From NCBI GenBank assembly GCA_964020975.1, contig OZ026616.1:83142268-83206267 (forward strand): DNA of 64,000 nt, read 5' to 3'. Shown here piece after piece: positions 22,167 through 33,055 of the stretch. The notes beneath the pieces were generated by a model, which had not been told where the DNA came from, ran no database searches, and saw only the letters and a list, made by a program, of their open reading frames with translations. Origin of the DNA: Hermodice carunculata. Taxonomy: Eukaryota > Annelida > Polychaeta > Eunicida > Amphinomidae. Every line of letters begins with the position of its first letter. Within the stretch, counting starts at the first letter, position 1. Position numbers and translations under genes: made by a program.

Positions 22167-24240
22167 TCGTGGTGTTCCGATAATCGAATTAATCGACAAT
22201 CGTCCGATTAATTTAAAAGACCAAGCGCTCGATTTTAAAATTCCCATAATTGATTATACGTGAGCAATAATACAGAGTTTAGTGCTTATCGCGTATTTGT
22301 GCGGTAAGACAAGTTTTTAGTAAAATATTTTTGGTAAAATTTTAAATATATTTTTATTATATGGATAAGAATGAAACAACTGCCAGTTTTTCGTGACATT
22401 TTGAATGATACAACTCCCAAAATTTATGCTAAAATTTCGTAACTTTGCCCCTTTGCTGCCACGACGTTTTGCGTCATCTGCCATTTTTTTTTATACTGCT
22501 GGAATCCTCAGAATTTCGTCTCTTAATGTAACAAGCTCTCTTATTGGCTAAGAAATAAATATTCCTGGGGTCCAAAAAATAGCCCAGAATGAGAATCGAA
22601 CCTCATTATAAATGCGCTGGGTCATTTCCAGGTTTCTTATTGGATGGATTTGGTCACGTGCAAGTCACCGTCCAATCAAACTCGTTGTTTGCCATGTGCT
22701 TGAGTCAAGTTCGATTTGTTGTGCAGCTGAACATGTCGCATTCACGCAAAGATTATAGGACCAAGATGCGAAATTTTGACATCATACTTTCGCAAAACGA
22801 CTTCGATGGAACAGATCTAGACACAGATAAAGGCATTAATGAAAATTCCATAAGCAAAGCAAGGAAAATACGCAGATTCTGTCACCGCACGGTGACGAAG
22901 CTTAGCCTGATTGAGATTTGTGTCAACACGATGTGTTGTCGATCGCTGTCTCAGATACGTCACGGCACGATGTTTTTATCCAAAGTTTGTTGTTTTAATT
23001 TGATTGAAATGTCTGAAAGGATAAAAATCTGTATAAAAGAACAAGTGAGGAATGAAATTTATGACCTAAGGGCGGGAATAATATACGCACATAACGAAAA
23101 ACCATGCCCGCACTCGTGCCTGTTCACACTTGCTTGTGTTGCACGGCCCGTGACCGTGTTTGTTTAAAAAAAAAAAAAAAAAAAGAGGTGACCAGATGCT
23201 TGACATCCCATAAAGCATAAAAAAATTTAGGGGGTAAATTGAAATAAAAATTGCACAGAATTATACCTCATGTAATTTCTGACCGACTTTGTGTTGGATC
23301 ACTAGGATTGAATCGCAAAACTCATAGAGCCCAGGCACATTCAATCCAGGATGTCCTCTCTCACGCAAGCAATTAGAAAACTGCCCGGTGGCACACTGTG
23401 TGCGATACCAGATACTGGCAGAGTGCTAGGAGTTAAGGCAGTTACGTTGTGATATAAGTGCAAAGAGCCAAAGCTTAAACAAAACTAATTCCAACAAAAA
23501 AGCCAATATATTTCTTTGAATTTCAAATGTTGGGTGTAGTCCCTCTACTGATCCTTCGGCTGTGGTGGTGGCGCGGGGGGGGGGGGGGGGGGGGAGGGAA
23601 TCTTTTGCCTGATGTGTGATAAAAATTATGTGTGATGAGAATTGAGAAGAAATAAATTTGTGTGATGTCACTGATGTGTGATTGCCTGGTTGGGCATTTT
23701 AATTTTATGTGACATTATGACATAGCCAGGAAATGGATGGATATCCCCTGTTGTCACTCCTTTCATGTGAATGTTATTGAAAACATTTAATTGTGTGTGA
23801 TGTGTGGTTGCAGCATTTAATTTTGTGTGATGGGTACCCTCCCTCTCCCCTCTGTAGTGTATGACAAGTAGTACATATTAACTGATTTCTTTTAATAAAG
23901 TCAATAAATTGTGACTTAAATATGCTTTGTAGTTCTAGTTAGTATAGTAGTAGCAGTTGTGTAGAAATAGTGCTTCTTTACTTTTGCAGGTAACACATGC
24001 ATGTCACATCATAAAGCACTAAAGCACTAGAAAGCTCAAGTAAATGCAAGAAGGCAAGCCAATAAGTGTATCTCTGGTGTGTACCTTCATATTTTGTTTT
24101 AAAATAGATCTTGAAACTGGTTCATTAAGCTCTGTCAATGAGTTGTTGAGAATACTCCCAAAACCGATTATAATCGATCATCGGTCACTTCTAAAAACCA
24201 ATCATCGAGACTTGGAATTTCGGACCAACTCCCAACCCTA
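22167..24240. mobile_element. hAT-like element with perfect 8-bp target duplication
   Basis: Flanked on both sides by ATTGTTAC (22159-22166 and 24241-24248). Left end TCGTGGTGTTCCGATAATCG; right end (reverse complement) TAGGGTTGGGAGTTGGTCCG. The ends share a loose T-G-GGTG...TCCGA pattern, and GATTAATCG/CGATTATAATCG words are clustered inside both ends. A 192-codon open frame at 22589-23167 has no recognisable hAT, BED-finger or other domain. A G run and a GTGTGATG-rich stretch lie at 23577-23830. Probably non-autonomous or decayed. Confidence 0.65.
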
Positions 24241-24515
24241 ATTGTTACATCACAATGGACAGGGGCATTTATTGTGAAGTTTCATATGGTGTATCAACAT
24301 GTGTAGGGTTCCTTGTAAATTAATACAACTTACATGTAGGTGCAGCTTTTGATATAAGGATCCATGAATATCAGCAACATACATGTAGGAGGGTAAAAAA
24401 TCGAAACACTCCGTCACTCAAGAATGCCATGACTGATGGGTTCTGATGTTGAACTAGTTATTAGTTTCACTCTGATTTTCTGGGCCTGCGGGTGGTATGA
24501 GCATAGCATTATTTA

Positions 24516-24904
24516 CAGTTAAGCCAGCGTTAAACTTAATAACAGTCACCAAACGCATAATACCTTTTGCAACCTTTTTCGAACCATTTGAGTGAAAGGC
24601 AAACCTTTTTCAAACACTTTCCAAACCATTTTAAAACCATTTCCTCTTATTGCATTAAAACCTTTTTAAACACTTTTTAACCTTTCTGTAATGGTTAACA
24701 ACCATTTCAAACACTTTCTCAACCTTATAGATGAAAATGTTGAAATGGTTTGCAACCGTTTCAACCTTTTGAAACCCTTTGTCAACCTTTTGCAAACCCT
24801 TTCTCAACCTTGAACGAACCTTTTACAACCTTTACAAAACCCAGTACAACACTTTCCAACACAAAAAATGCATTTGGCTGTGAAGTTTTAGATGGGCTTA
24901 ACTG
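24516..24904 (+). mobile_element. 389-bp MITE related to the 4.7 kb TA element
   Basis: Flanked by TA; ends CAGTTAAGCCAGCG / GATGGGCTTAACTG. The left end aligns with the right end of 11226-15970 (both GCGTT...AA.TTA...CCAAACGC), and the right end aligns with that element's left end (both ..TCTAAAACTT.ACAGCCAAA). The centre is filled with CAACCTTT/AAACCTTT words in the positions where the large element has CGTTTG words. Confidence 0.75.
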
Positions 24905-24981
24905 TATTTGATCTGCCAAAGTATTGCTGACTTACCTTAACTATCAAGGAAGGAGATAGCTAAGGGTGGAGGGCAACACTC

Positions 24982-25205
24982 CGGGTTTCCGCCAGAGGGT
25001 ATTTAGAGTAAAATATCATACCCTTAAAAAATGTTAGGGTATGTTTTCCTACCCTAAAAGATCTACTGATTCCTCAATATGATAGCCTTTATGCCTTATA
25101 AAAAACTTTTCAGCTTCAAATATACACTTTTTCAAGAGAATAATATCCCAAGACATATCTTTCACATCAATTTCTTACCCTTAAAAAATCTTCAGGTGGA
25201 AACCC
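24982..25205. mobile_element. MITE with GGGTTTCCGCCAGAG ends
   Basis: Left GGGTTTCCGCCAGAGGGTA, right TTCAGGTGGAAACCC. Same family as 9578-9781 (also rich in AGGGTA/TACCCT). Flanks ACACT on both sides may be a decayed target duplication. Confidence 0.55.
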
Positions 25206-25465
25206 TGACACTGGTGTGTATCTAAGTAATTTATGGAATTTTATTTTGATATGTATGCAGGCATAATAGTAATTGTGGTATAACCTCGTAACACAGGCAC
25301 AACATCAACGGAATAAAGCCATATAGGTCCACACTTTATTATGTCGTATGCGTGCAGAGCGCTTAATTCTGCCCATATAATGAGAGTTCGCAGTAATTTT
25401 TATAACAAAAACCAAATAGTCATAAGAAGGTTTATAGTACCAAACTACATGTTGCAGTTAATATT

Positions 25466-25755
25466 TTAACCCTTAAAGTGCTAATCACTGCTGTAGTCGT
25501 TTTCTCATCACCGTTAAACATAGAATGGTTAAAAGATTCAAATTCCTCACGAAGATACCTTTTATTCAAATACCAGCAAGTCTAGTCTAAAGCAAAAAGT
25601 AGTCTTAGTCAACAGCTTTCCTGGGGGCACTTTGTGCACAATGCATGCAAAGTGCCCCCAGGAAAGCTGTTGACTCAGTCTTAAATCAGTGCTGTGTGCA
25701 AATGCCCCCCCAGAAAGCTGTTGCCTCAGTCTTAAATCAATGCTTTAAGGGTTAA
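25466..25755 (+). mobile_element. TTAA palindromic MITE, family C
   Basis: TTAACCCTTAAAGTGC / GCTTTAAGGGTTAA ends. Palindrome arms CAACAGCTTTCCTGGGGGCA / TGCCCCCAGGAAAGCTGTTG. A partial duplication of the right palindrome arm and end (25690-25745) makes this copy longer than its sisters. Confidence 0.8.
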
Positions 25756-25905
25756 TACAAGGGCTTTGAGTGCACATTACATACTTCCCTCATGAGCTGT
25801 GCAAGTGTGTCAGTGCCCTCGACAACTGTACAAATGTTTAAGTTAAATGCAGCCAAGCATATGCATACAGATGAAAGTGAAGATGGTGACAGCTTCCAGC
25901 ATATT

Positions 25906-26156
25906 TTAACTCATTCCATACTATGGTCACAGATCTTGGTCAGTGGTTCTGGCACTGCCTGGCAGGTCATGCTGCAGCTGCCCTTGTGGCAGCTGCAGCA
26001 TGACTTGCCAGGCAGTGGCAGAACCACTGACTTAAGAGTATAGGCATGTTGGTACTTGAATGAAAGCTCTTTTCATGAAGAATTTAAATGTGCAATTGTC
26101 CTCTTAAATCTAGGTAAATATATGGAAAAATCAGGGACTGGTATGGAATGAGTTAA
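25906..26156 (+). mobile_element. TTAA palindromic MITE, family E (complete)
   Basis: TTAACTCATTCCATAC / GTATGGAATGAGTTAA ends. The palindrome is different from families A-D: AGTGGTTCTGGCACTGCCTG ... CAGGCAGTGGCAGAACCACT. The adjoining GTTGGTACTTGAATGAAAGC segment is shared with families B and C. Confidence 0.8.
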
Positions 26157-26513
26157 AGGCCATTCAGGTTGTTTTAGTGCAGTTAACATTGAAGTAGCTT
26201 TATCAATGTGTAGTGCAACTTGACTTGTCTAGGAGACTGCAGGACCTTACAAACTTAATGGTGGATATTTTGATCGATGATAGATCTTGAAACTTGCTGT
26301 ATCATGTATATAATTTGTCAGTTCAGTGCTTTTTCTACAGGTAGTGAGAAGTTTGTTTAAGGCGCAAAGTGGTGATGAGGTATTTTTCGAGGTATTTTCA
26401 ACCATGACAGAGAAATTAACAAACGGCCTGTCATTGTGTTGTTACAAACAATTTAATTTTCAGTAACATCATGAACACAGCAGTCAAATGACACTTTCAG
26501 TCAATCTTGTTCA

Positions 26514-26939
26514 TTAAGTCTTTCAGGGCCAAGTTTTGACTTGAGTCAACAGCTTTCCTTGTTGCACTTTGGTTACAATATGCATGAAGCATACCAAGGA
26601 AAACTGTTGATCTCGGTCATTCATAGGTATGGTGGTACAAAGGATATGAATGTGGTACTGTTATGTTAATTCTTAAAGTGCTAATCATGGCTATAGTCGT
26701 TTGCTCATCACCGTTAAACATATAATGATTAAAAGATTCAAATTCCTCATGGAGATACCTTTCATTTAAATACCTGTAAGCCTAGCCTAAAGCAAAAAGT
26801 AGACTTAGTCAACAGCTTTCCTCGGGACACTGTGCACAAAAAGTGCCCTGAGGAAAGCTGTTGACTCAGTCTTAAATCAGCACTTTAAGAGTTAATTCAG
26901 AACACATCAACTTTTGTTGAGTGGCAATGAAAGAGTTAA
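26514..26939 (-). mobile_element. Family-B TTAA MITE interrupted by family C
   Basis: TTAAGTCTTTCAGGGCCAAG at the left and GGCAATGAAAGAGTTAA at the right belong to family B. A complete family-C element, 26666-26895 with its own TTAA ends, sits inside. Confidence 0.7.
26666..26895 (+). mobile_element. TTAA palindromic MITE, family C, nested
   Basis: TTAATTCTTAAAGTGCTAAT / CACTTTAAGAGTTAA ends, palindrome arms CAACAGCTTTCCTCGGGACA / TGCCCTGAGGAAAGCTGTTG. Inserted at TTAA within the older family-B copy. Confidence 0.75.
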
Positions 26940-28489
26940 GAGACGAGTGATAACAACAGCATATTCATGTAAGTGGGAGTCACAACGATGTGACACAGTC
27001 ATGGTTCACATGTATGTTAACGTTAAAAGTGCATTATGCTAACAAAGAAATAACATGCATGTAATCTCAGAAATGTATGCCTCGAAAAATTGACAGGCTC
27101 GCAGTGGTCTGAGGCAGAAACGATTGTTTTGAGACATGGATAATTTCATAACCACATGCAAGCCATATAATGGTACTACCGCAATTTGCTTGTGGGTATT
27201 AAAATGCACTGAATTCACAGTCACTGGTGCATGGTGTTCATGCAGCATGTCTTTCATGTGAGGACGGTATCAATGACAGGTTGGGCGTATTTTATGCAAA
27301 ATTTCTGTATACATCATATGTTCATGTGCTTATGCTACCATATCACAACGAAGGGGGCCTTGGTGTACATGCAGTTACCTGAGAAATAAGTTGGCACTTT
27401 ATTTTATCATTAATGGGAAAAAAATATCCATTTGTACAAGTAGCAAGGTGGTTATATCCCTGAAGTTTTGGGACAACAGCAGATCTCCGTATAAATAACC
27501 CTGCAGCTCTCCACCTGAAGACTGCTCTCTGCCGTGTAACATACACTGGGTGAGGGTATGGTACAGGATATGAGTGGGGAGCCCACAGGGATGTATAATC
27601 TACTGTTTGCAATGGTCTATGGTTCCATGCTCACTAGCCAGATTGTAGGCATATGATGTACCAGATGCTCTTCCGGCACAGTCCTTTGGGGCTTTCATGT
27701 GTAATTGAAAGTCCCAGTACCTGGTGGAAACGGATCGCTACACAAGGAAAGCTGAGAACAAAGAGCAGGGTTTTATCCATTTTGTACAAGAGGACATCAA
27801 AATACATAAGGAAACAACTGCGCTCCCACCCCCACCCCACCCCTGCCCCATTGTTTTGAAAAATGTGGCCTGGACTTCAAAAAGTCACGGTTTTGGAAAA
27901 TTTCATGGTTTAAAGCTCCACAGAACTTGCAATACATGTACAATGTATTTAGATATCATAACTATTAAAATACAGTGTTGACATGTCCTTACCAACTAGG
28001 CTGAATTGCCTTACTTTTACACTCCAGGCCTGTATCCTAGTTATTCATCAGCTCTTAAGTTTCCATCACATTTATTTTTGCCCACAGCTAGTTGATGATA
28101 CATTACATGTACATGTAGGCTCACTTACATGTACCTGTAACTGACACACGCCAAAGTTCTCAGTTGCTGAATATCATTTAAATTGGATATATTTTGCATG
28201 CATGTAGAAGCAGCTGCTGCCACCTAGTGTAATAATGTTCAATTCCAGATATTTCTGACAACAGACTTTGTGCACAAAAATTTAATTTATCATCTTGCTG
28301 TTTATAATGTAATAGGATAAACACAATACATTATATTATGTTAGTGACAGATTACATGGCATTTTGAGTGTTTATCCCTCCATAGAATAGGGTAACTACA
28401 ACAGCAAAAAACAAGTGATAAAACTAATTCTGAATCATTGAGTCAATACCAATCCCAGATTTTCCGTTATCTATACTGAAATTTAACAT
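26940..28489. other. USP intron, nothing recognised
   Basis: No element or gene recognised. Open frames of 60-90 codons on both strands lack family resemblance. Confidence 0.4.
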
Positions 28490-28718
28490 TTTCCCAGTCA
28501 AATCACCCAAAAGTAGCTTGATGTTATTTGTTGTCTCCTGTAGTGTGTTTGCTGAAATTTCATGTTAATAGAAAACCATTTTACTCAGAATGGTAACAAG
28601 GATACATCATGACAGGATGCCCCAGGTCAGTGACCTTCCTTGGTATGGGTTGGACACATTGTGCCTAACCTGCATAAAAGCTATAAACTCAGTCTTACTT
28701 TGACCAGGAAAGGGTTAA
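28490..28718 (-). mobile_element. Decayed family-A MITE
   Basis: ATTTTCCCAGTCAAATCACC at the left, ACCAGGAAAGGGTTAA at the right, degenerate palindrome near 28625-28685. Confidence 0.5.
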
Positions 28719-28917
28719 ATGAATGATTGCATGTTCTGCTTGTTTGTAAAAAGCTTTCTTTCGAGTGATGGCATGTCAGGCCGTGCCCATTGTGCTGTGG
28801 AAGAAGTTCAGAGGCATTGTGGTACAACCCCAGCCACTGCGCAGTGTCAGGATTCTACAACAATGTTCAGAGGTCTGGCCTACTAAAAGAGCAAAGCCTG
28901 CCACTGTGGTCCCTGTC

Positions 28918-29150
28918 TTAACTCTTTCAGTGCCAATCATGTCTAGAGTCAATCTACTAAAGTCAAACTAGTATGAATTATCTTTAGGATCTCAGAGTTG
29001 TGTTCCCTGTAAGAAGACCTTTCATTCAAGTACCAGTATGCCTAAAGTTCCAGAGAGAATATCCCATGTCAACAGCTTTTCTCAGATGTGCTCAATGCGT
29101 GCTGAGAAAAGCTGTTGACTCCATCCAAAATTTGGCACTTAAAGAGTTAA
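28918..29150 (+). mobile_element. TTAA palindromic MITE, family B
   Basis: TTAACTCTTTCAGTGCCAA / TTGGCACTTAAAGAGTTAA, with palindrome arms GTCAACAGCTTTTCTCAG / CTGAGAAAAGCTGTTGAC. Well preserved. Confidence 0.8.
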
Positions 29151-29436
29151 AAGACCACTTCAATGAGAGACCATCTTTCTTACCCTCTTTTTTTCAGGCT
29201 ATTTTGCTTAGTACCTTTTGTCTTATTTATAGCTCCCGTGAAAGACCACCAGTTTTAAGAGACCAGAATTGAGCCATCCCTGTGGTGGTCTTTCAAAACA
29301 GCTTTCACTCTAGATTTGTAGAACTTATGCCAGTTTATATTTTTATTTATACTTACTTAACAGTACTTACTGTAACCCTTTAAGTGCCAAATATGGGACT
29401 GAATCAACAATATTCCTCAGTACTTTGAGCACAATA

Positions 29437-29833
29437 CATTGAAACCTGTCTTGAAAACCACCTATAGGGATTATCAAGTTGTGGTCTCTCAAGACAGGTG
29501 GTCTCTCATAGGAGTCACAAATAATAAAAGTAGTAAGCAAGGTGTGTTGAAAAGGTGGTCTTCCAAGGCAGGTGGTCACTCATTGGAGTGGTCTCTCAAG
29601 ACAGGTGGTCTCACAGGAGGTACATATAACAAGAAAAGTGCTAACCAAAGTGTGTTGAAAAGGTGGTCTTCCAAGGCAGGTGGGGTCTCTCATTGGAGTG
29701 GTCTCTGAAGACAGGTGGTCTCTCACAGGAGGTACATATAACAAGAAAAGTGCTAACCAAAGTGTGTTGAAAAGGTGGTCTTCCAAGGCAGGTGGTCTCT
29801 CATTGGAGTGGTCTCTCGAAACAGGGACTACTG
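29437..29833. mobile_element. pogo-like MITE with internal ~110-bp tandem
   Basis: TA-flanked; left CATTGAAACCTGTCTTGA, right GAAACAGGGACTACTG. Three internal copies (about 29515, 29621, 29733) of a unit containing GTGTGTTGAAAAGGTGGTCT and TCATTGGAGTGGTCTCT. The reading frames across it are repeat peptides. Upstream 29375-29436 looks like the truncated left part of a TTAA palindromic MITE. Confidence 0.65.
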
Positions 29834-30493
29834 TATATCCAAAGCATGCTGTAGCCTTGGCGAAGTCTTGTTTTGCTTGGATATACAGGCATGAGCACTA
29901 GTACTGGGCTCAGAAGGGCAAGTTCAAATCAGGAATCATGGTATAGTGGTTGCCCTGTTGCCTGGCTCTCTCAGCAGAGACCACCCATTAAAAGGACCAC
30001 CACTTACATGTACATACACAAAGTGTGACGTTTCTGTCATATAGTCCTCATCTAGCAAGGCCATCCCTCTTATAAGGCAACTTTTGGACTGTGTTTGGGT
30101 GGTCTTGTCAGGGGTATGTCTGGGGTGGGGGGACATGTCATTCAGAAGAGCAATACTTAAGTCATGATTATCACTGAGTTAGGATGGATCAACCTATAAA
30201 ATGTAGCACCACCACAGATCTCGGGCGAAGTAGTTCTTACAGATTTGTTTTACATCATAGTTGAGAATTTTCTTCTATCAAGAACTCGGCATTTCTGTTA
30301 GGTCATATAAATTTGCACAGAAATTAATAAACGTTTAATATGAGAATTTTCATTGTAACAGAAAACCTTTAGGTGGCATACTACTGCCATAGAATTTTAT
30401 GTTTCGTGAAAGAAAAAGTTGGCATATGGGTGAAGTACCGTAATTAGCTTTTGTCACAAGCCAAATTTTGCCATAACATACATGTACATTGCA

Positions 30494-30732
30494 TTAACTC
30501 ATTCCACCCTGGTAGAAGACTGAGTCAACAGCTTTCCTTGGCGCGCTCTGGGCGCAATGCGCCCAGAGCGCGCCAAGGAAAGCTGTTGACCATGGGCATA
30601 TAATTTGGAATGATCTTCCATGCAAGTTTCATCCAAAATATTGAAAAATAATCCCTAAATTAGTAAAATACATTTAGCAGACGACATTTATATATTAGCG
30701 GGAAAAAGCGTCATCAGGGTGGAATGAGTTAA
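30494..30732 (+). mobile_element. TTAA palindromic MITE, family D
   Basis: TTAACTCATTCCACCCTG / CAGGGTGGAATGAGTTAA ends, perfect over 18 bp. The palindrome is perfect: CAACAGCTTTCCTTGG, then GCGCGCTCTGGGCGC, centre AAT, and the exact reverse complement. The best preserved and GC-richest hairpin of the set. Confidence 0.85.
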
Positions 30733-30892
30733 GACTGAAGAGCAAAGTTGTGGGCTTCTAAAGTCTTTGTACTTGAAGGAGCTTCCATTTTCAGCAAACT
30801 TTTGTATGTTTCCAATTTTGCAACTTTGGAACAAAATGCTTTGTTGCATTTTCTAACATTGTTATCATATTTTGGTGCCACAAAATTGTAAG

Positions 30893-31040
30893 TCCTATTT
30901 TGAGAGACCGCTCCAATGAAAGACCACCTTTTCAAAATACTTGAATTCTTTTCACCTTATTTATACCTGTGAAAAACCACCTGTGTGAAGAGACCACCTT
31001 GTGGTCATCCCAAGGGGTTGTCTTTGGAAACAGGGTAGAC
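30893..31040. mobile_element. Partial pogo-like MITE
   Basis: GAGAGACCGCTCCAATGAAA, AGACCACC motifs and a right part GGAAACAGGG match the internal and right sequence of 29437-29833. It ends just upstream of the last USP exon. Confidence 0.5.
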
Positions 31041-31105
31041 AATACGTTTCAAGGTTGTACACAGTTGTCATAATTTTATGCATTTTTTTTCTGCGTCTTT
31101 TCCAG

Positions 31106-31306
31106 TCTCCGGTCAATTGGTTGTGCGAGATTGAGAAGCCAGGAGAGTTTGTCGTGAGGGTAGCACAGGAGCAAAAAGCCGACTACATTGTCATTGGGAC
31201 GCGTGGGCTTGGCACAGTACGCCGTACCATCATGGGCAGTGTCAGTGATTTTGTCGTCCATCACGCCAGTTGCCCGGTACTGGTATGCAGACACAAGAAG
31301 CACTAG
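31106..31306 (+). CDS. Universal stress protein, terminal exon
   Basis: Acceptor TCTTTTCCAG, then 66 codons and a TAG stop. Encodes the C-terminal half of the USP fold: KPGEFVVRVAQEQKADYIVI, then GTRGLGTVRRTIMGS, then VSDFVVHHASCPVLVCR. The G-x2-G-x9-G-S nucleotide-binding motif is complete (GTRG...MGS), so ATP binding is plausible. Starts in phase 0, matching the donor at 6816. Visible exons give about 120 residues; with a 25-30 residue first exon the protein would have the family's usual ~150. No clear polyadenylation signal was identified immediately downstream. The gap to the previous exon is about 24.3 kb, so further alternative exons cannot be excluded. Confidence 0.92.
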   Translation, partial: SPVNWLCEIEKPGEFVVRVAQEQKADYIVIGTRGLGTVRRTIMGSVSDFVVHHASCPVLVCRHKKH

Positions 31307-31680
31307 GTCACACTACTATATAAATACTCTCCCTCTGTATTTACCTTTAATTTCATTCCAGATAAAAGTTCTTATGATTTTGAAAAGGGAATTTTCTCTG
31401 AACTTTTCATAGTTTTCCACAAAGGAGTTGGAAGTTTCAAGAGGATACCATGAAATTATGAGGGAGAGATTAAAAAAATTGAGATGAATGTTCAGCACAA
31501 ATTTATCAAAGGTAAATGTAGACTGGTACTACAGTACCAGTATATTTTTAGATAACACTGTAATTTGCTCAACCAGAAAAATTAAGCAGATAAATCATGA
31601 TACACTGGTTAAAATGCATTTGTGACATCACTATGCTTTTGCAACTTACAATTATTTGATAAAAAAGGTAAAATGGTGAT

Positions 31681-31872
31681 GAGTTACATCACTGAGATGA
31701 AGGGTATTTGAGTTGTGCCCATGATAACAGTGTCACTACATCAGATAAGTTACATCACTGAGATGAAGGGTGTTTGAGTTGTGCCTATGATAACAGTAAC
31801 ACTACATCAGACGAGTCAATCACTGGGATGAAGGGTATTTGAGTTGTGCCTATGATAACAGTATCTACATCA
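31681..31872. repeat. ~65-bp minisatellite, three units
   Basis: GTTACATCACTGAGATGAAG followed by GGTGTTTGAGTTGTGCCTAT-like text recurs three times, with the last copy slightly shorter. Confidence 0.85.
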
Positions 31873-32440
31873 GTTGTACCAATGACAACCTCAGGACCAC
31901 ATCAATGGTGCCAATGGTCATGCTCATAAGCTGTTATGATAATGGGCCCTTGGTAATTAATCACCCAGGGGCTGTATTCACAAAAAGTTTAATCTGATTC
32001 TAAAGTTAATTATAAAATGAAAGTCAATGTTCCTTTGGGCTTTGAACAACTGAATAGCTGGCCTAATGTTTTATCTAAACCTGCAGGATTAATTAATCTA
32101 TGTTCTTCACAGTAATATGAACCTTTGGAATCAAAGTTTCCATTTTATTAAATCAACTGTGATTTAATCCAGATTTTCATCCTGCATCGAAAGATTAAAT
32201 ACTGGATCAAACTAAGATTGATTTAATGAAATGAACCTGTAAATCCTTAAGTTCATATTGTAGCCAAGAGCATGTAATGCCTAAACCTTGAAGTTTTGAT
32301 CAAACATTGAGCCAAGGATTAAGTAGTTTAGGGCCCTAACCACATTGATCGTAATTGTGAGATTAAAGTTAAGATCAGATCAAATCTTTTTGACTGTGGC
32401 CACAGGGGATGCCAGTCTGTTAGTTCATCACTGGTGTGCT
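31873..32440. other. Intergenic, nothing recognised
   Basis: AT-rich, repeated TTTAATC/GATTAAA words from 31990 to 32340 suggest an old palindromic element, but no ends could be fixed. Confidence 0.3.
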
Positions 32441-32441
32441 C

Positions 32442-32675
32442 TCAACCCTTTCCCCCATAAAACATCAAAACCAGCTGGTGGTCAGCGTTGTCTGCGTCAG
32501 TGTTTTGGACTAATTACAACAGTAATAGAAAACAGTTTGAATGAGAACTATACAAGCAGTCTGTTGCGAAAACATACATCAGGTCATCAGTTTTCTTTGG
32601 CATGTGTTGGGTGCTGTGCAAGAGATGCTGTGCAAGAGATGCTGATTCAGTTCAAATTCAGTGGGGAAAAGTTTT
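32442..32675 (-). mobile_element. Decayed family-A MITE
   Basis: CAACCCTTTCCCCCATAAAA and CCAGCTGGTGGTCAGCGTTG at the left, CAGTGGGGAAAAG at the right. Confidence 0.5.
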
Positions 32676-32816
32676 TTGTTTGTTCGTTTATTTTTATCAA
32701 GTTTCATTACATGGTGAAAACCTTGTTATAAATTCAAACGCATTAACAATGCAACTGAAAATAAGATCTTACTGGTGTAATGAAGTGAAAGTGTCTTACA
32801 AGCTTGTTAAATATTA

Positions 32817-33055
32817 TTAACCCTTAAAGTGCTAATCACTGCTATAGCCGTTTTCTCATTACTGTTAAACATAGAATGGTTAGGATATTCAAATTCCTCA
32901 CGAAGAGAACTTTTATTCAAATACCAGCAAGCCTAGTCTAAAGCAAAAAGTAGTCTTAGTCAACAGCTTTCCTGGGGGCACTTTGCGCGCAATGCGCGCA
33001 AAGTGCCCCCAGGAAAGCTGTTGACTCAATCTTAAATCAGCACTTTAAGGGTTAA
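32817..33055 (+). mobile_element. TTAA palindromic MITE, family C
   Basis: TTAACCCTTAAAGTGCTAAT / CACTTTAAGGGTTAA. Palindrome perfect: CAACAGCTTTCCTGGGGGCA, CTTTGCGCGC, centre AAT, and reverse complement. Confidence 0.85.

Noticed and set aside
22589-23167. 192-codon frame as a host gene
   Set aside because: It lies entirely inside the hAT-like element and matches no family I recognise; kept only as an observation.
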